Below, piece by piece: positions 33,821 through 45,006 of a stretch of 64,000 bases of DNA. Within the stretch, counting starts at the first letter, position 1. Each line of letters opens with the position of its first letter. The stretch spans positions 868,001 to 932,000 of the forward strand of contig JAUIRK010000673.1 of the NCBI GenBank assembly GCA_030549495.1, in the 5' to 3' direction. The notes beneath the pieces were generated by a model. It was not told the origin of the DNA. It did not search any database and saw nothing but the letters and a program-made list of their open reading frames with translations. Source of the stretch: Nectonema munidae (Eukaryota > Nematomorpha > Nectonematoida > Nectonematidae). Position numbers and translations under genes: made by a program.

Positions 33821-36322
33821 TAGGGTAATTCCCAAAAAAAAAAAATTTAATATTTAAAATGACACTTATGGGAAGTTGTGAGGAATGATGTCTAAATAAT
33901 TAATATCATATTAGAATTCATCAAAGTTTAAAAAAGGTTACGCTCCGTGTAAGGTAAAATAATCTATGTATGAAAATGCAAGATTTAAAATAAATAATAG
34001 ATGGCGTTAAAATTAAAATAGTAGATAAATTTGAAGTTTGTTTATTTGGAAAATTTTGATATTTTAAAGAACTTTTTTCACTTATATTAAGCTTATTGCC
34101 ACTTTTATTAAAAATTAAAAAAACTTTGTTATTGAAACATATGAGTATAATGGATAATAGTATATAAATTCAATTATTAAGATTATTTTATTTATATTAA
34201 ACCAAAGTTTTATTTAGAATTTTTCACAAAGATTTTTAAAATAATAATTACAACTTTGATCAAAATATGAGTTCAAAAAATTCAAGTTTAAAAACTGAAA
34301 GCAAAAAATTTATATCGCAAAAGAATTTTACCTATAATTCAAAGCAAAAAAGAAAGGGAAGTATTCCCTTATTGGAGTCTATTTCAAAGCTAATCAGAAT
34401 GCCAACTAATTGTCAAATTCTAGGGAACTTCAAGTTTTTATACGGTCAAATGAAGAGTAAAGAGAGAATTAAGCATATATTGGGTGAGATTCAGTATCTT
34501 TGGGATCATACATTAAATTTTCCTCTACTTTCGAAATCTCAAATCAGAAAAAAGCTCGGGAATCTCATCCAATTAGAGATAAAAAACAGAAAGAGACAAT
34601 CCGAAAAATTCGTATCAGTCATTCTTCCGCAAGTATTTGATGTAACAAATGTCACAGGTTTTTGGAAGTGCAAGGAAGACAAGGTTTTTTACGAAACACA
34701 AATTCAAAGCCGAGGAAAAGTAGGATATTCTACGTTAAGAGAGGCTCCTTCAACCTCCATTCATCCAAGTAAAAAATATTCAATTCAAAACCCGATTTCC
34801 CATAATTCTTCTCAGGTTGAAGATAATTCAAGCTTTTCAAACGACGAAGTTTCACCTTTTTCACCATCATCATCATCATCATCATCATCATATTCTTCTT
34901 CATGTTCTTCTTCTTTTTCTTCCTTTTCTTCATCGTCTAAACTACAAGAGCCTAAGTTTAAAAGAGGTTCAACAAAAACAGCAAGCGTTTTATTTTATAA
35001 GAATAGTGTTTCAACAAACAAAGCGCATCAAATTCTCACAACAATTAGAAACTTGATCAATTAGAAAAAGTGATCAAAGATGGAAGAGCAATGAAATCGA
35101 AGATTTTGAATTTTTTGATGAACACTAGCGATTCTTTTTGTTTACAGTTTGACGGAAAGAAGTTAAAAGGAGTAGAACACCAAGTTGTTCTTCTAAAAAA
35201 TCAGAATTACGAGATGAAACTTGGAATCTTGAAATGTGAATCTGGATCTGCTAGGGCTATTTTTAAAGAAATGGAAAAGCTGATTGATAATTACAATGTT
35301 TGAAAAAATATATCTATGATCATTTGCGATACGACAGCAACCAACACTGGTCGTGATGGTGGAGTAATAAAAATGCTGAAAGATAGAGTTTCTGAACTTG
35401 GTTATCCTGAACCACAATACATCGGCTGCCAACATCACGTATTGGATTTGATATTAAAACACGTCCTAAATTATTATTTTCAGGATAAATCAACAAAACC
35501 ACAACTAAATTATTTTTTTGTTGATGCTATTATGAATAATTATGCTAACCTGCAAATATACTATAATTTCTCAGCTTTAGATGAAACGCCACAATATCAA
35601 AATCCTGGTTGGCGCGATGACTTTAAATTTTTGTACGAGTTGTGTATGGCTTTTAATCATTTCAAACATACATCTAAGCTGCCATGTATTAAGTGGAGAA
35701 AATTGCCAAGTCTTCATCAAGCAAGATGGAACTCTAGAGGAATTTATGCCTTGATGGCCTTTTTTCTTTTACCTAAATATCGTGATTTGCTTTAAATACC
35801 ATGTGATTTCATATCAACTTACTGGGCGCAAGCGTGGTTCCACTCTCAACACTATGATGACGAGGTATATCAAAAACTGTTAACTGGAGTCGAAACAGTG
35901 AGGTGTAACAAAGCATTGAACTGTCTTAATACACACTGGAAGAACGAAGAATCAAAATTAGACATTTCCAGGAGTAACCAAAACGCCGAAAGAGCGGTAA
36001 AATTAATGGAAGAGCTGTATAAAAATTCAAAAAAAATTGATTACCTGAACATGAAGTTTATTGGAAAAAATAACTTTTAACTGTTTTCATATTTTTTAAC
36101 AATAAATTTTTATTTATTCTTTCAGGGAAAATTTTTTCCTAATAATAAAAGTTTGCACTTTTTGATGATCAAATTTATAAGTACTTTTTCATACTTTCAC
36201 TGACATGAGAGAGCGAGGTTTTGTTTTTATTTACAAAAAAGCTTAATAAAATCTTTATTTATGCCTAAAAACTCATCTTTTTGGCATGGTGTCAGAAAAT
36301 TTTTTTTTAAGGAATTACCCTA
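33821..36322 (+). mobile_element. hAT transposon with both ends and perfect 8 bp target duplication
   Basis: 2502 bp bounded by the inverted ends TAGGGTAATTCC (33821) and GGAATTACCCTA (36322), flanked by identical 8-mers CTGTGCAT (33813-33820 and 36323-36330). The transposase runs on + from 34267 to about 36080, with one frame change and two stops. Eight-base duplications and the D...CxxH...RW order of the protein place it in hAT. The polyserine tract comes from a (TCA)n run at 34864-34892. Confidence 0.85.
34267..36080 (+). pseudogene. hAT-type transposase of the TAGGGTAATTCC element
   Basis: The first frame (34267-35064) gives 265 residues: a basic N-terminus, a middle with LRE and many serines (13 of 14 residues at the TCA run), then STNKAHQILTTIRN. 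After a shift near 35050 the second frame continues (LEKVIKDGRAMKSKILNFLM, FCLQFDGKKLKG). One stop at 35301-35303 separates it from ICDTTATNTGRDGGVIKML with the second catalytic aspartate. GCQHHVLDLILKHVLN follows with the C-x2-H motif of hAT, then ARWNSRGIYALMAF with the RW motif. One more stop at 35793 precedes STYWAQAWFHSQ and the rest. Overall about 600 residues, so the break count is low and the copy fairly young. Confidence 0.8.
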
Positions 36323-36330
36323 CTGTGCAT

Positions 36331-38187
36331 ACAATAGGAAAAAATTGTGTAAAAATAGTTTTTCTCTGAAATGATTTCTTCAACCGACGCAAGCCATGAA
36401 AAGTCATCAAATTTTAACCATAAAACAGGTAAAATACGTCAAATAGCCCACATTTTTACTCGACGTATTTTGTTATGTTAAATACTTCAAATTTTACATG
36501 TGAAAATTTCGAATGACGAATGGATCTATAGATGCTTTCCACTGCCGCAGGCCAACTTAAATAGAAGGAAAATGCACTAATTAGTTATTATTTACGAAAA
36601 TTCAATTAAAATAAAAAATAATTACATATAGCATAGAGGTAGTAAAAAACTATAGCAAGTACCTTAAAATTCCTTAAACAAAAAACAGAATAGGACAATA
36701 CAACAGAAAAAAAAATTATTAGGGTTGTTAATGTGTGTGGAGGGTCATCCTATTTTCAAAGCATATGCCACCAGATTCTCTTCTCTAAAATACTTTCCAG
36801 CTTCTATCAATTTATAACAGGAGATACGTTCAGAAAAAAATAACTGAGCTAAACACCAAAACTGGAAGCGAATTTGGAGGGTTGTGTAATTGGATTTTTT
36901 GTTTGCCTCAGCAAATTCTTATTGGCATTGCCTCTACTTTTGAGGTTTGTTTTTAAGGCCGCTTTAAAAGTTTATGAATATGAGTATATTTTAATATTTA
37001 ACATAGATTTTTCTTGATTGAAACAAAAATATTTGAACCGTTTATATGAGTAGCTATGAATTTTAGATGTCAAAATAAAATTCTCTGCCCAACAATATTC
37101 AGAAGTGGCTAAGATATTTATATTCGTTCTCACAGATTGCGTAATAGAAAATAGATTCTAAATCAAATCTTAATATGGTTATATCAGAATTAACGCTCAT
37201 AGAAGGGAGGATAGTAGATGTTGGAAAGAATACTTAATTTTGCTATTACATTATCAACACCTCAAAGTTTCCTATGTATTTTCCTTATTCTGGAAGAAAA
37301 TATTTTCTATAAAGTATTTATTCCTTAAAAAATGAAATTTTCTAAGTGCGGGTTGCCAGATGCTGAGTGGTATCCAGTATCCACGGCCAAATTTTATTTG
37401 AAAAAGGCCAAATACTTAATTTCCGCATACTGTTTAAAAGTGGTAAGAATTTTACAATAGAGGAATATTTCTCACATGAATTATCATATTTTTAAGCCGT
37501 AACTACCAAATTTTCTGATACAAAAAAGAAAAAAGTTGAAATGTTTGATACTTCACAAGATGAAACATAATTAGAAACATCTTGATCATTAAGGAATGGA
37601 TTGCCAACTTCATTACTAGAATAACAACACAAATACGTTTTTTAATTGAAATATCTGTTCGATTCGTTTTAAGAAGGGCAAATTCTCATACTTCTAATTC
37701 TTTCTTTTAAACCACTGTGAACTTGGGCTTATAACATTTTTAATTATGTAAGTGCACTTACTTCTGCGCAACTTTATTCGATCAGGGGAAACGAAGACGA
37801 ACCCTTACTTTAAATGAAATTAAGCGGGAATTACTAAAGTCTGCTTTGTTCGGTCGTAAATGGGTCAATTATTATTATTTCACCAACAAGGTTAGTTGCC
37901 AAAACAGAAAAGTAGAAGCTTACTATTAGGCTTACGTTTTAGCCATCGTTCTTTGCATTTTCTCTCTAAATCATACTTTTTATTTTCATTTTGGTACTGT
38001 TAAATTCGAAGAAAACAATACTAGTTTTTAAGAATATACGCAGGAAAATACACGGACTGAAAAACCTGCATGAATAATGTCTGCGATACCACATACTTAT
38101 AATTTTACAATCTGGAAGAGTGAAACTGCAAGCTAATTGTGGCACCAGAGGACAAACAACACATTATGATAAAATAGAAATACATTC
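36331..38187. other. No supported gene
   Basis: AT-rich. GGGTTGCCAGATGCTGAG at 37350 resembles a hAT end of the CAGTGTTGCCAG type but has no partner. No frame is worth reporting. Confidence 0.45.
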
Positions 38188-38195
38188 ATAGATAC

Positions 38196-38411
38196 CAGGG
38201 GTGCACATCTTATTGGAAGAGGGGGCAAACTTTTTTTTATAATTTTTTAAATTTAGTTTAAAGAATTTGTGTCTGAAACTCAAACGTAAAACAAGTAAAG
38301 TCTACGCACAAGCCAAACAAGTCTTTTATGATATAAAATTGGAAAAATTCAAAATTATTGGTGGAGCTAAAAGCTTTGTCACCTCCCTTGAATTCCGGTT
38401 GTGCACCCCTG
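38196..38411. mobile_element. 216 bp hAT MITE with degenerate target duplication
   Basis: Inverted ends CAGGGGTGCACATC and GGTTGTGCACCCCTG, with matching subterminal GGGGGCAAAC and GTCACCTCCC. The flanking 8-mers ATAGATAC (38188-38195) and ATAGACAT (38412-38419) agree at six of eight positions. Non-coding. The first 18 codons of the open frame that follows come from this MITE. Confidence 0.8.
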
Positions 38412-38567
38412 ATAGACATGGACAAGTTTGGTGAGGTTCTGAAATGTCACTCAACTGCTTACGAGTTTTATTCTAGCGGAAAAGCAGCCAGGAGCTTACT
38501 TTTTGAGCTCACACATATGGACCCCGTTTACAGCATTTCAAACGCTCTTTACTCAGTCCATTAACAA
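38412..38567 (+). pseudogene. Possible dynein heavy chain fragment
   Basis: The frame downstream of the MITE reads MDKFGEVLKCHSTAYEFYSS, then ARSLLFELTHMDPVYSISNA and LYSVH with a stop. The last part resembles the conserved dynein heavy chain segment in which (R)xSLLFF...IDPMYQFSLxAF lies in the C-terminal motor region, with about three residues missing between the two motifs. It is richer in GC than its flanks. It could be a decayed exon or a short processed piece; no neighbouring dynein exon was found. Low confidence. Confidence 0.25.
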
Positions 38568-39011
38568 TGTGCATCCTAGGATCATGAAAACGCACTCCAC
38601 TATATATTATTTTGTGTTTATCTACTTTATTGTGTGAGGTGTTGCAAAGATGGCAAGGGATGAGATTATGCGAGTGCTCGCGCTTTTACAATTAAAATTT
38701 TTTATGTCAATGAAAATTGGCACATGTTTTCTTATTCAATCAAAGGGACTTTATTTTTTCGCTATGAGGCGGGGACATCCTACTGCACACCCATTAGAGA
38801 TAGAAATAAAATTTTAGTTGTCAAAAGAAGCTTTTTTGTTCTTGCCATCCTATTCAATAGCGATATACTGTTATTTCTAATTTCCATCAAAAATATGATA
38901 AATTACTGTCTGCCAAAGCCTCGATCTTTTCTCTCAAAAGTGATTGACTTTTTCTAGAAACAAAAGAATGAGTCCAAAATGTCAAAAACTTTCATAAAAA
39001 TGGACACAAAC
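38568..39011. other. No supported gene
   Basis: A + frame at 38724-38957 shows no domain. If the exon at 39012-39185 is real, this stretch is its downstream intron. Confidence 0.4.
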
Positions 39012-39185
39012 CTGGTTTCGAAGACTTGCCCATCAAGCATTTTCATTGCAGGAAAAAAAGTAGACGTCAGGCTTCGCGTGAAGGTTTTCACCACTTCTTC
39101 GTTGAAGACTTCTTTCTCATCAGCATGAAAAAATGTATCTTCAGAAACACCATCATTTGTTTCCTCTGACATTTTATCCGATTAC
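39012..39185 (-). CDS. Candidate first coding exon, weakly snapin-like
   Basis: The minus strand shows an acceptor (TTTGTTTTAG|G, exon starting at 39185), an ATG at 39172 and 53 codons plus two bases before a donor (CGAAACCAG|GTTTGT, GT at 39011-39010). The peptide begins MSEETNDGVSEDTFFHADEK and continues EVVKTFTRSLTSTFFPAMKM and LDGQVFET. The part LTSTFFPAMKMLDGQV is reminiscent of snapin (BLOC-1/BORC coiled-coil protein), where LxxxLxPAVxxLDxxV opens the helix. That match is short. Both splice sites and an acidic first stretch argue for a real host exon; the next exons, further left on this strand, were not identified. Confidence 0.4.
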
Positions 39186-40179
39186 CTAAAACAAACATGT
39201 CTCTATAATTCTCTAAAGAATTTGAAATGAATAAAAAGTCTTCTTGACATTTCGCAGTACGTAGCAAACACACGTTTCAAAAAATTATGGTTATTGAAAC
39301 TCGAAAAGCGGATGGTCAGCAGACAAGTAAAGGATATCATTTATGTAAGGTTTCGTTTAGCTTTACACAGCAATGTTTGATCGCTGTTTACATATATTTT
39401 TTTTAAATTTGGTTTGCTATATAAATGACAAATCTACATTTAAAATATTTTTTTAAGCACAAATTTTCATTCACCATCCACTGACAGCGTAAGTGAATTA
39501 ACTACAGCTTGAGAAAGAGACTTGTGAGCAACATATATTATGATGTGCAGTATAACTCTATGATGAATTTACATTAAACTTTGCAAAGCATTCCCATATC
39601 CGTCTCTTGTCATTTTTTGATAGTATACCTGCCCGTACTCAACTTTTAATTTAGAAATTATACACTCCATTACGAGTTCCTTGTTATTTTTAGATTTATA
39701 TCCGCACATGAACCCCACGGGGTAAAGAGGTCTTAGCCGTACCCACTCAATGCTCTAGTTGAAACTTTTAAAATTAAAGAAATGGTGTATTTTCTTGAAG
39801 ATCAAGATAATTTGAAAAATATCGATAAAAATAATAAAGGAATTGAGAAATATTAAGTGAAAAACTCAAATCAAAAAACAGTTTAATTTGTTTTCTACCT
39901 CAGCAAATGTCATATTACTAATTTTTTACTTTTTATACTTGGGTATTAAAATTTAATAACTAAATTAACTTTAGAGTTCATTAGAAATTATTTCTTTTCA
40001 CAATTACGTATTCATAATGCCACATATACACTGTAAAAATAGAATAGGATTGAAAATAAAAGATAGGCTAAATAGCTATATAGTCATAACAAATATAGGT
40101 CATTACTCATGAAACATTCTAGTGTAAACGAGCGGGATTAAAACCCAAATCTGAACAAATTAAAGTAAATACAAACGAT
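39186..40179. other. No supported gene
   Basis: AT-rich. A short GC-richer string near 39700-39760 (CCACGGGGTAAAGAGG) resembles 8110-8140 weakly. Nothing else. Confidence 0.45.
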
Positions 40180-40218
40180 TTATAATATGCCTATCATCAT
40201 AATCATCATCCATTCGCT

Positions 40219-40926
40219 CTAAAGAGCAGGTCTTTGTCCTGGCGAGCCAAGGTCAACCTTGAATTTGCAGCGACGTCTCCATCTTCCTTTCATTTCAGCA
40301 TCTTCAATCTTCAGTTTCCTTTTCTTCATGTCTTCTTTAACAGCATCTTCCCATCTTTTTTTCGGTCTCCCTCTCCTCGCTTGTCCAGTGATGTTTTCAT
40401 CCCATAGTCTCTTCGTTAGTCTTTGTGGATCCATTCTCTCTAAGTGTCCTAGCCAACGGAGTCTATGCTCTTCCAAATACTACTCTATATCTTTCACCCC
40501 TGTCATTCTTCTAATCTCTTTGCTTCACACTTTGTCCAGTAGAGTTTTGCCACACATCATTCGTAACATCCTCATCTCAGCAGACTGCATGCGTCTCACT
40601 TCAACCTTCTTCATTGGCCAACACTCTGCTCCATAACACATAACACTCCTTACACACGATTTGTATAGTCTTCCTTTTAACTTCAATGACAAAACTCTGC
40701 CGCACAGTACGCCAGCAATGTCATTAAACTTTTTCCAACCAGCTCTAATTTTTGATATCACCGTTTTTTCAATTTCGCCATCTCTTGTTAGAGCATCATC
40801 ACCCAAATAACAAAACTCCTTTACTACTTCGAATTCATCTTCACCTAGTTTAACGAAGTCTTGATCTTCCACAATTTCATGATTTATCTTACAACTGCGA
40901 CATATGAAATTTTTCGCTCTGCTCAA
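40219..40926 (-). pseudogene. RTE-like ORF2 C-terminal region
   Basis: Two overlapping minus frames (40525-40926 and 40219-40476). The first has FCYLGDDALTRDGEIEKTVI, then KFNDIAGVLCGRVLSLKLKG and YGAECWPMKKVEVRRMQSAE; after a shift comes EHRLRWLGHLERMDPQRLTK and RRGRPKKRWEDAVKEDMKKR. These are standard tail motifs of RTE-type proteins. Confidence 0.8.
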
Positions 40927-41656
40927 TGGAACAGATAAGCCTCACGCATTGAATAGCATTCCTAACTACTCTGCTTCCACACACACTACACGGATCGATA
41001 GCACTTACTGAGTCAAAACATTTTCTTGTGACGACTTTCATTGCTTTCGTTTTTGCAATATTCACCTTCAAACCTTTGCTTTCTAAGGCTTCTTTCCAAC
41101 AACTGTACTTGTTTTCAACGTTTTCCCAACTGCTGCCAATCAATATCAAATCATCAGTGTAAAGAAATATGTTTTCTGCCAGTGCATCCATCACAATCGT
41201 GAAAAGAAGTGGACTGAGCACGGAGCCCTGGTGCACTCCAACTTTAACTTCAAACCACCCAGATTTTTCTCCTTCGATTTGTACTGCAGTTTCAGTCTGT
41301 CTATACATTTCCATCACAGCTTTAATTTCACATTCCATTACGCTTTTCTTCCTTAATGCCCACCAAATTACCTCTCTAGGAATACGATCAAAGGCTTTCT
41401 CAAGATCTAAGAACAGTATGAACAACTCGTTCTCCAAGTTTATATGCTTTTCCATCAGCTGTCGAACGCCAAAAATAGCATCAATCGTACTTTTGTCGGG
41501 CATGAACTCCATTTGAGTCTCGCTGATGTTGACTCTGCTTCTTATTCTTTTCTCAAAAACTCGCTCTATCACTTTCATTGAGTGTTCGATCAATTTGATG
41601 CTTCTGTAATTATGGCACTCTTTGTGATCTCCTTTGCCCTTGTATATTGGTATCAA
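40889..41656 (-). pseudogene. RTE-like reverse transcriptase fragment
   Basis: A 255-codon frame with IPIYKGKGDHKECHNYRSIK, ELFILFLDLEKAFDRIPREV (first catalytic aspartate), GVHQGSVLSPLLFTIVMDAL and FLYTDDLILIG (YxDD-type box as YTDD), then GLKVNIAKTKAMKV and a cysteine-containing PCSVCGSRVVRNAIQC. This is the arrangement of RTE-like LINEs. The residues between LAEN and IFLYTDD are shorter than usual, a small internal loss. Confidence 0.8.
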
Positions 41657-42076
41657 AAAGCTTTTTCTTTTATGGTTATTGCCTATATATAGTTTATTAT
41701 AATATGCCTATAAAATATTAAAATAATTTTTATGTTCTGTTCAGTCATAAAAATTGTCTAGCAAGTAAAAAAGTAGCTAGTTTTTTAGCAGATGATCAAA
41801 AATTTAACTAAGTGCATGTATAATATTATTATTAGTGTATAATACCCTAATACAGTGTTTACAACCTTTTTTTCCCAACGCCCCCTTTAGACTTTTTTTA
41901 TTTTTGTACACCCCATTTATCAATTGAAATCATACCCCCATACAATTATCAAAGAATGAATTTGATCTCATCGATACTGAGCATCAAATATTTTTATTGT
42001 TCTTTAAATTTTACTATATTCATTCTTCCAAAGAAACTATTGTTTCTCCCTTTTTAAACATTTGTTGAAAAAAATT

Positions 42077-44110
42077 TTAAAATTTTATTAGTGCGATTTT
42101 TAAATTGTTTTTTGCCATTATTTTTTGAATACGCGGTTCAGTGGCAGAAATCGCACAGCGTAAATCATTTTCTATGTTGAGTGTGCTTCTTGATTTTGTT
42201 TTAATTGAAAACAAAGCCGAAAATGCAGCTTCACAAAGATAAGTAGATCCGAAGAAAAAAAGTAAGCTTGAAAGCTTTACTAGCAAGTTTGGGGTAGATG
42301 GGGTGATATTTTATCCAGAAAGCTTCAAGATCTAAATTTTAAAATACTTTGTCAGTTCTTTAAAGGTATTTTCAGCGTTAGAGTTAAATTTTAATTCAAG
42401 AAACTCTTCTTGGGCATCATCTGGAACATTTTCAATCTCAGATTGGAAGGGATTTATTATAAATTTCCAGTCTTGCCGATTTTTATCTACATCCGATAAA
42501 TATCTAATAAATTCTTCTTTTAAATTTTCTAAATGTGTGCATATTTGTTTTTTCAAATCACAATTTAAAACATTTTGATTCAGAGCCAATTCCAAGTTAC
42601 TAAAGTTCTATGCATTCTCTTGCTGAATCCGAGATTTCCAGAGATCAAGTTTAGCCATGAACGTTCGAATCGCATCATCGTGAGTCAAAATATTGATGTT
42701 TTTCCCTAGCAGTTTAAGATTAAGAGTATTTAAAGCTTCAAAAACATCCACAAGATAAGCCAAATAAAGTTGAAAAGCATATGATTTAAATCTTACATAA
42801 AGATCTTTTTTCTTTTGTGTATTTAAAAAAATTCTACCTCGTTACTTAAATCATAAAGCCTCGCAAGCATGTTATCTTTCGATAACCAACGTGTTTTTGT
42901 GTAAAAAAGCAAGGCACGTGTCTCTGATTCCATATCGTCGCACAGAAGCTTGAAGAGACGACAATTCAAGGCTTCATTTTAATAAATTTGACAATATTGA
43001 TGGCCAAATTTAAAACTTTATTTATTTCTGAAGGCATGGCTCGAGATGCTAATCACGATGAATTATACAGTGTGTAATTGAAATATTATCCTAGGGACGA
43101 CATTTAGGGATGGAGTCAAATTCCAGGGGTAGTTTTTCCTACCCTACCTTGCTTTAAATTTTTTTTTTCTTTCTTTACCCTTATACATTTTTAAAATATT
43201 TTTTTTAAATAATTTTTAAATTTTGCCTTTAAACCTTTTTTTTTTTTTGATTTTTTTTTTATTATCATTTTTTTTTTTTTAGGAAAAAAATACATTTCGT
43301 GGGGTGGGTTTTTTTCTTTGTTTCTTTCTTAAAATTTTTGGGGTGTTGGGGTGGGGGGGGGGTGGGGGGGGTTTGGGGGTTATATGGGGGGGGGGGGTTG
43401 GTGGTTTTTTAGGGGGGGGGGGGGGGGGGGGGGGTCTTTATTCTTTTCTCTATAACAGTGAAACCAGACTGAGAGCCAAGCATAGCCGGAGCTCCATTAG
43501 TACACACGCCAGCAAGCGAATCCCATGAAAGTTGATTTTATTCAAAAATTTGTGAGACAACTTGAAAAATTGCTGATGCTGTTGTACGACTTTCTAAAGA
43601 GTGGCAAAACAGCATTTCTTTCCCTCATACAATTGCCCGACAAAAAACGAGCAAAAACTATTAATTGAGAACACTGTGCTATGTCCGTAGTTTCAGCACA
43701 CTGAATAGCGAAAAACGGTGAATCTTTAATCTTCTGCAAAACTTGAACATTGATGTCGTGAGAAAGTTCGTTATTTCTTTTTCTCATGGTGTCGTTCGAC
43801 AAAGAAATATGAGAAGGCTTTTTTGAACAATCTTTCCTTAAAACGAGCTCAGATGCAAGAAGTAATCATGGTTTTATTAAAGTTTCTACGATATCATGGC
43901 TTTTAATTTTATTTTTAGTTATCAACAGGGCTACTTCATAATAAGCTTGAACAGCTTTTGAATTTTGCTGTAGAAAAAAAGTCTGATCATCCAATTTATC
44001 GTGCTTCAATGATTTCCATTTGGCCTCGAAAATGTAAGTTGTTTTCAAGTGCCTTTCAAGACGAGACGGTCTCATTGCATCGTTGCTCAAGGTTTTATAA
44101 CAAATGATAC
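42077..44110 (-). pseudogene. hAT transposase of copy A (ZBED5/SCAND3-like)
   Basis: Pieces in order on minus: MRPSRLERHLKTTYIFEAKW (end of BED finger), SNDTMRKRNNELSHDINVQV and LQKIKDSPFFAIQCAETTDI (DDE core start), then after the 43093-43433 insert the middle, MELALNQNVLNCDLKKQICT and QSEIENVPDDAQEEFLELKF, and finally MLVKLSSLLFFFGSTYLCEA with KSRSTLNIENDLRCAI. This is the ZBED5/SCAND3-like order. It cannot encode an active enzyme. Confidence 0.8.
43093..43433. other. Homopolymer-rich block interrupting copy A
   Basis: Absent from copy B, where the flanking hAT sequence is continuous (GAATAAAGATATTTCAATTA at about 50570). It consists of CTAGGGACGACATTTAGGG, long T-runs and then G-runs with short TTT or TAT spacers (43320-43433). 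I take it to be an assembly or sequencing artefact, or a collapsed low-complexity tract, rather than a gene; the frame 43304-43528 is made of it. Confidence 0.6.
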
Positions 44111-44489
44111 ACCGAGGGACTTGAATATCACCGTTTTGAAGAAATACAAATCTGTATTTGAGATAATTATCATATTTTCTTTTTTTTCAAATTCATTTGA
44201 AAAAATTAAATTAAGAAAATTTAACTATTTTGTTCTATTAAATATAAGTTTTAAAGATTAAAAATCCAACTAAAAAACAAAATAATTAAATATCATTTAA
44301 ATATAATACAAAAAAAAACTAACAATAAATCCATTTATGTACTGCTAATTTTTTTTGCATTTGATATATGCATATTTTTTGTTTTGTATCAACAAATCTA
44401 AAAATGGCAAGAAAATCTGCTCTTCTACACACATGTTTTTATCAAGAATGCAGAATATTTTAAAACAAACAAAATTCTGTATTTAAAAT

Positions 44490-45006
44490 GGTCGACAGAC
44501 ATTTCGCCTCATAGACAATTCACCCCGTAGACAAATTGTCTCATAGGCTATTTATTTCATCCATCTTTGTTTATTATATGTGTAAAATTATTAAAAAAGT
44601 TTATGTCCTTGTTTATTTTATCTCTATTAAATTATTTCAAATTAATCATTTTATCTCTTAATTTTTTACCACTTTTAAATAATTACAAATAAAAATAATT
44701 GTCTTATTTTATAAAGATATAAAGAATTTATAAAAATGAAAAATGACAGTAGAGTGAAGTTAAAAAAGATCAAAAAGCCGCTAAATATTTTTTCAATAAA
44801 GGAATAAGAAAAGAATAATAATATTTTTATCGGTAAGCGGTAAGTGTGTGAAGTAGGCGAACGTATGAAGTTGAAGTGAATCTGAAGCTCATTAAAATAA
44901 TGGGGGGAATCGTCAATGGGACGAACTGTCTTATGAAAATAATGGGGCGAATTTTCCATGGGACGAACTGTCTTATGAAAATAATGGGGCGAAAAGTCCA
45001 AGGACC
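44490..45006. mobile_element. 517 bp nonautonomous element with perfect 8 bp target duplication
   Basis: Flanked by TTTAAAAT at 44482-44489 and 45007-45014; copy B is continuous at the empty site. The ends are GGTCGACAGACATTTCGCC and, inverted, GGTCCTTGGACTTTTCGCC. Near the right end the unit ATGGGACGAACTGTCTTATG is repeated with AAAATAATGGGGCGAA between (44890-45000), and a related CATAGACAATTCACCCCG lies at the left. The repeated SPHYFHKTVRP peptide in the minus frame comes from these units and is not a protein. Confidence 0.85.

Larger units (their letters stand above)
40195..41696 (-). mobile_element. 5' truncated RTE-like LINE with 15 bp target duplication
   Basis: The exact 15-mer TTATAATATGCCTAT lies at 40180-40194 and 41697-41711 and bounds a 1502 bp insertion. 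In minus-strand terms the 3' end carries a GATGATTATGATGAT simple-repeat tail, a habit of RTE-type LINEs. Coding parts are RT (40889-41656) and a C-terminal tail (40219-40926). The 5' end lies within RT, so most of ORF2 upstream (endonuclease) was never copied. Breaks are few and the target repeat is perfect, so the insertion is fairly recent. Confidence 0.9.

Noticed and set aside
34730-35056. Poly-Met and poly-His frames
   Set aside because: These are the other frames of the TCA microsatellite within the hAT transposase.
40259-40636. 125-codon + frame
   Set aside because: Antisense shadow of the RTE-like C-terminal region.
41169-41516. 115-codon + frame
   Set aside because: Antisense shadow of the RTE-like reverse transcriptase.
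43304-43528. Glycine-rich open frame
   Set aside because: It is a translation of G-homopolymers inside a probable artefact.
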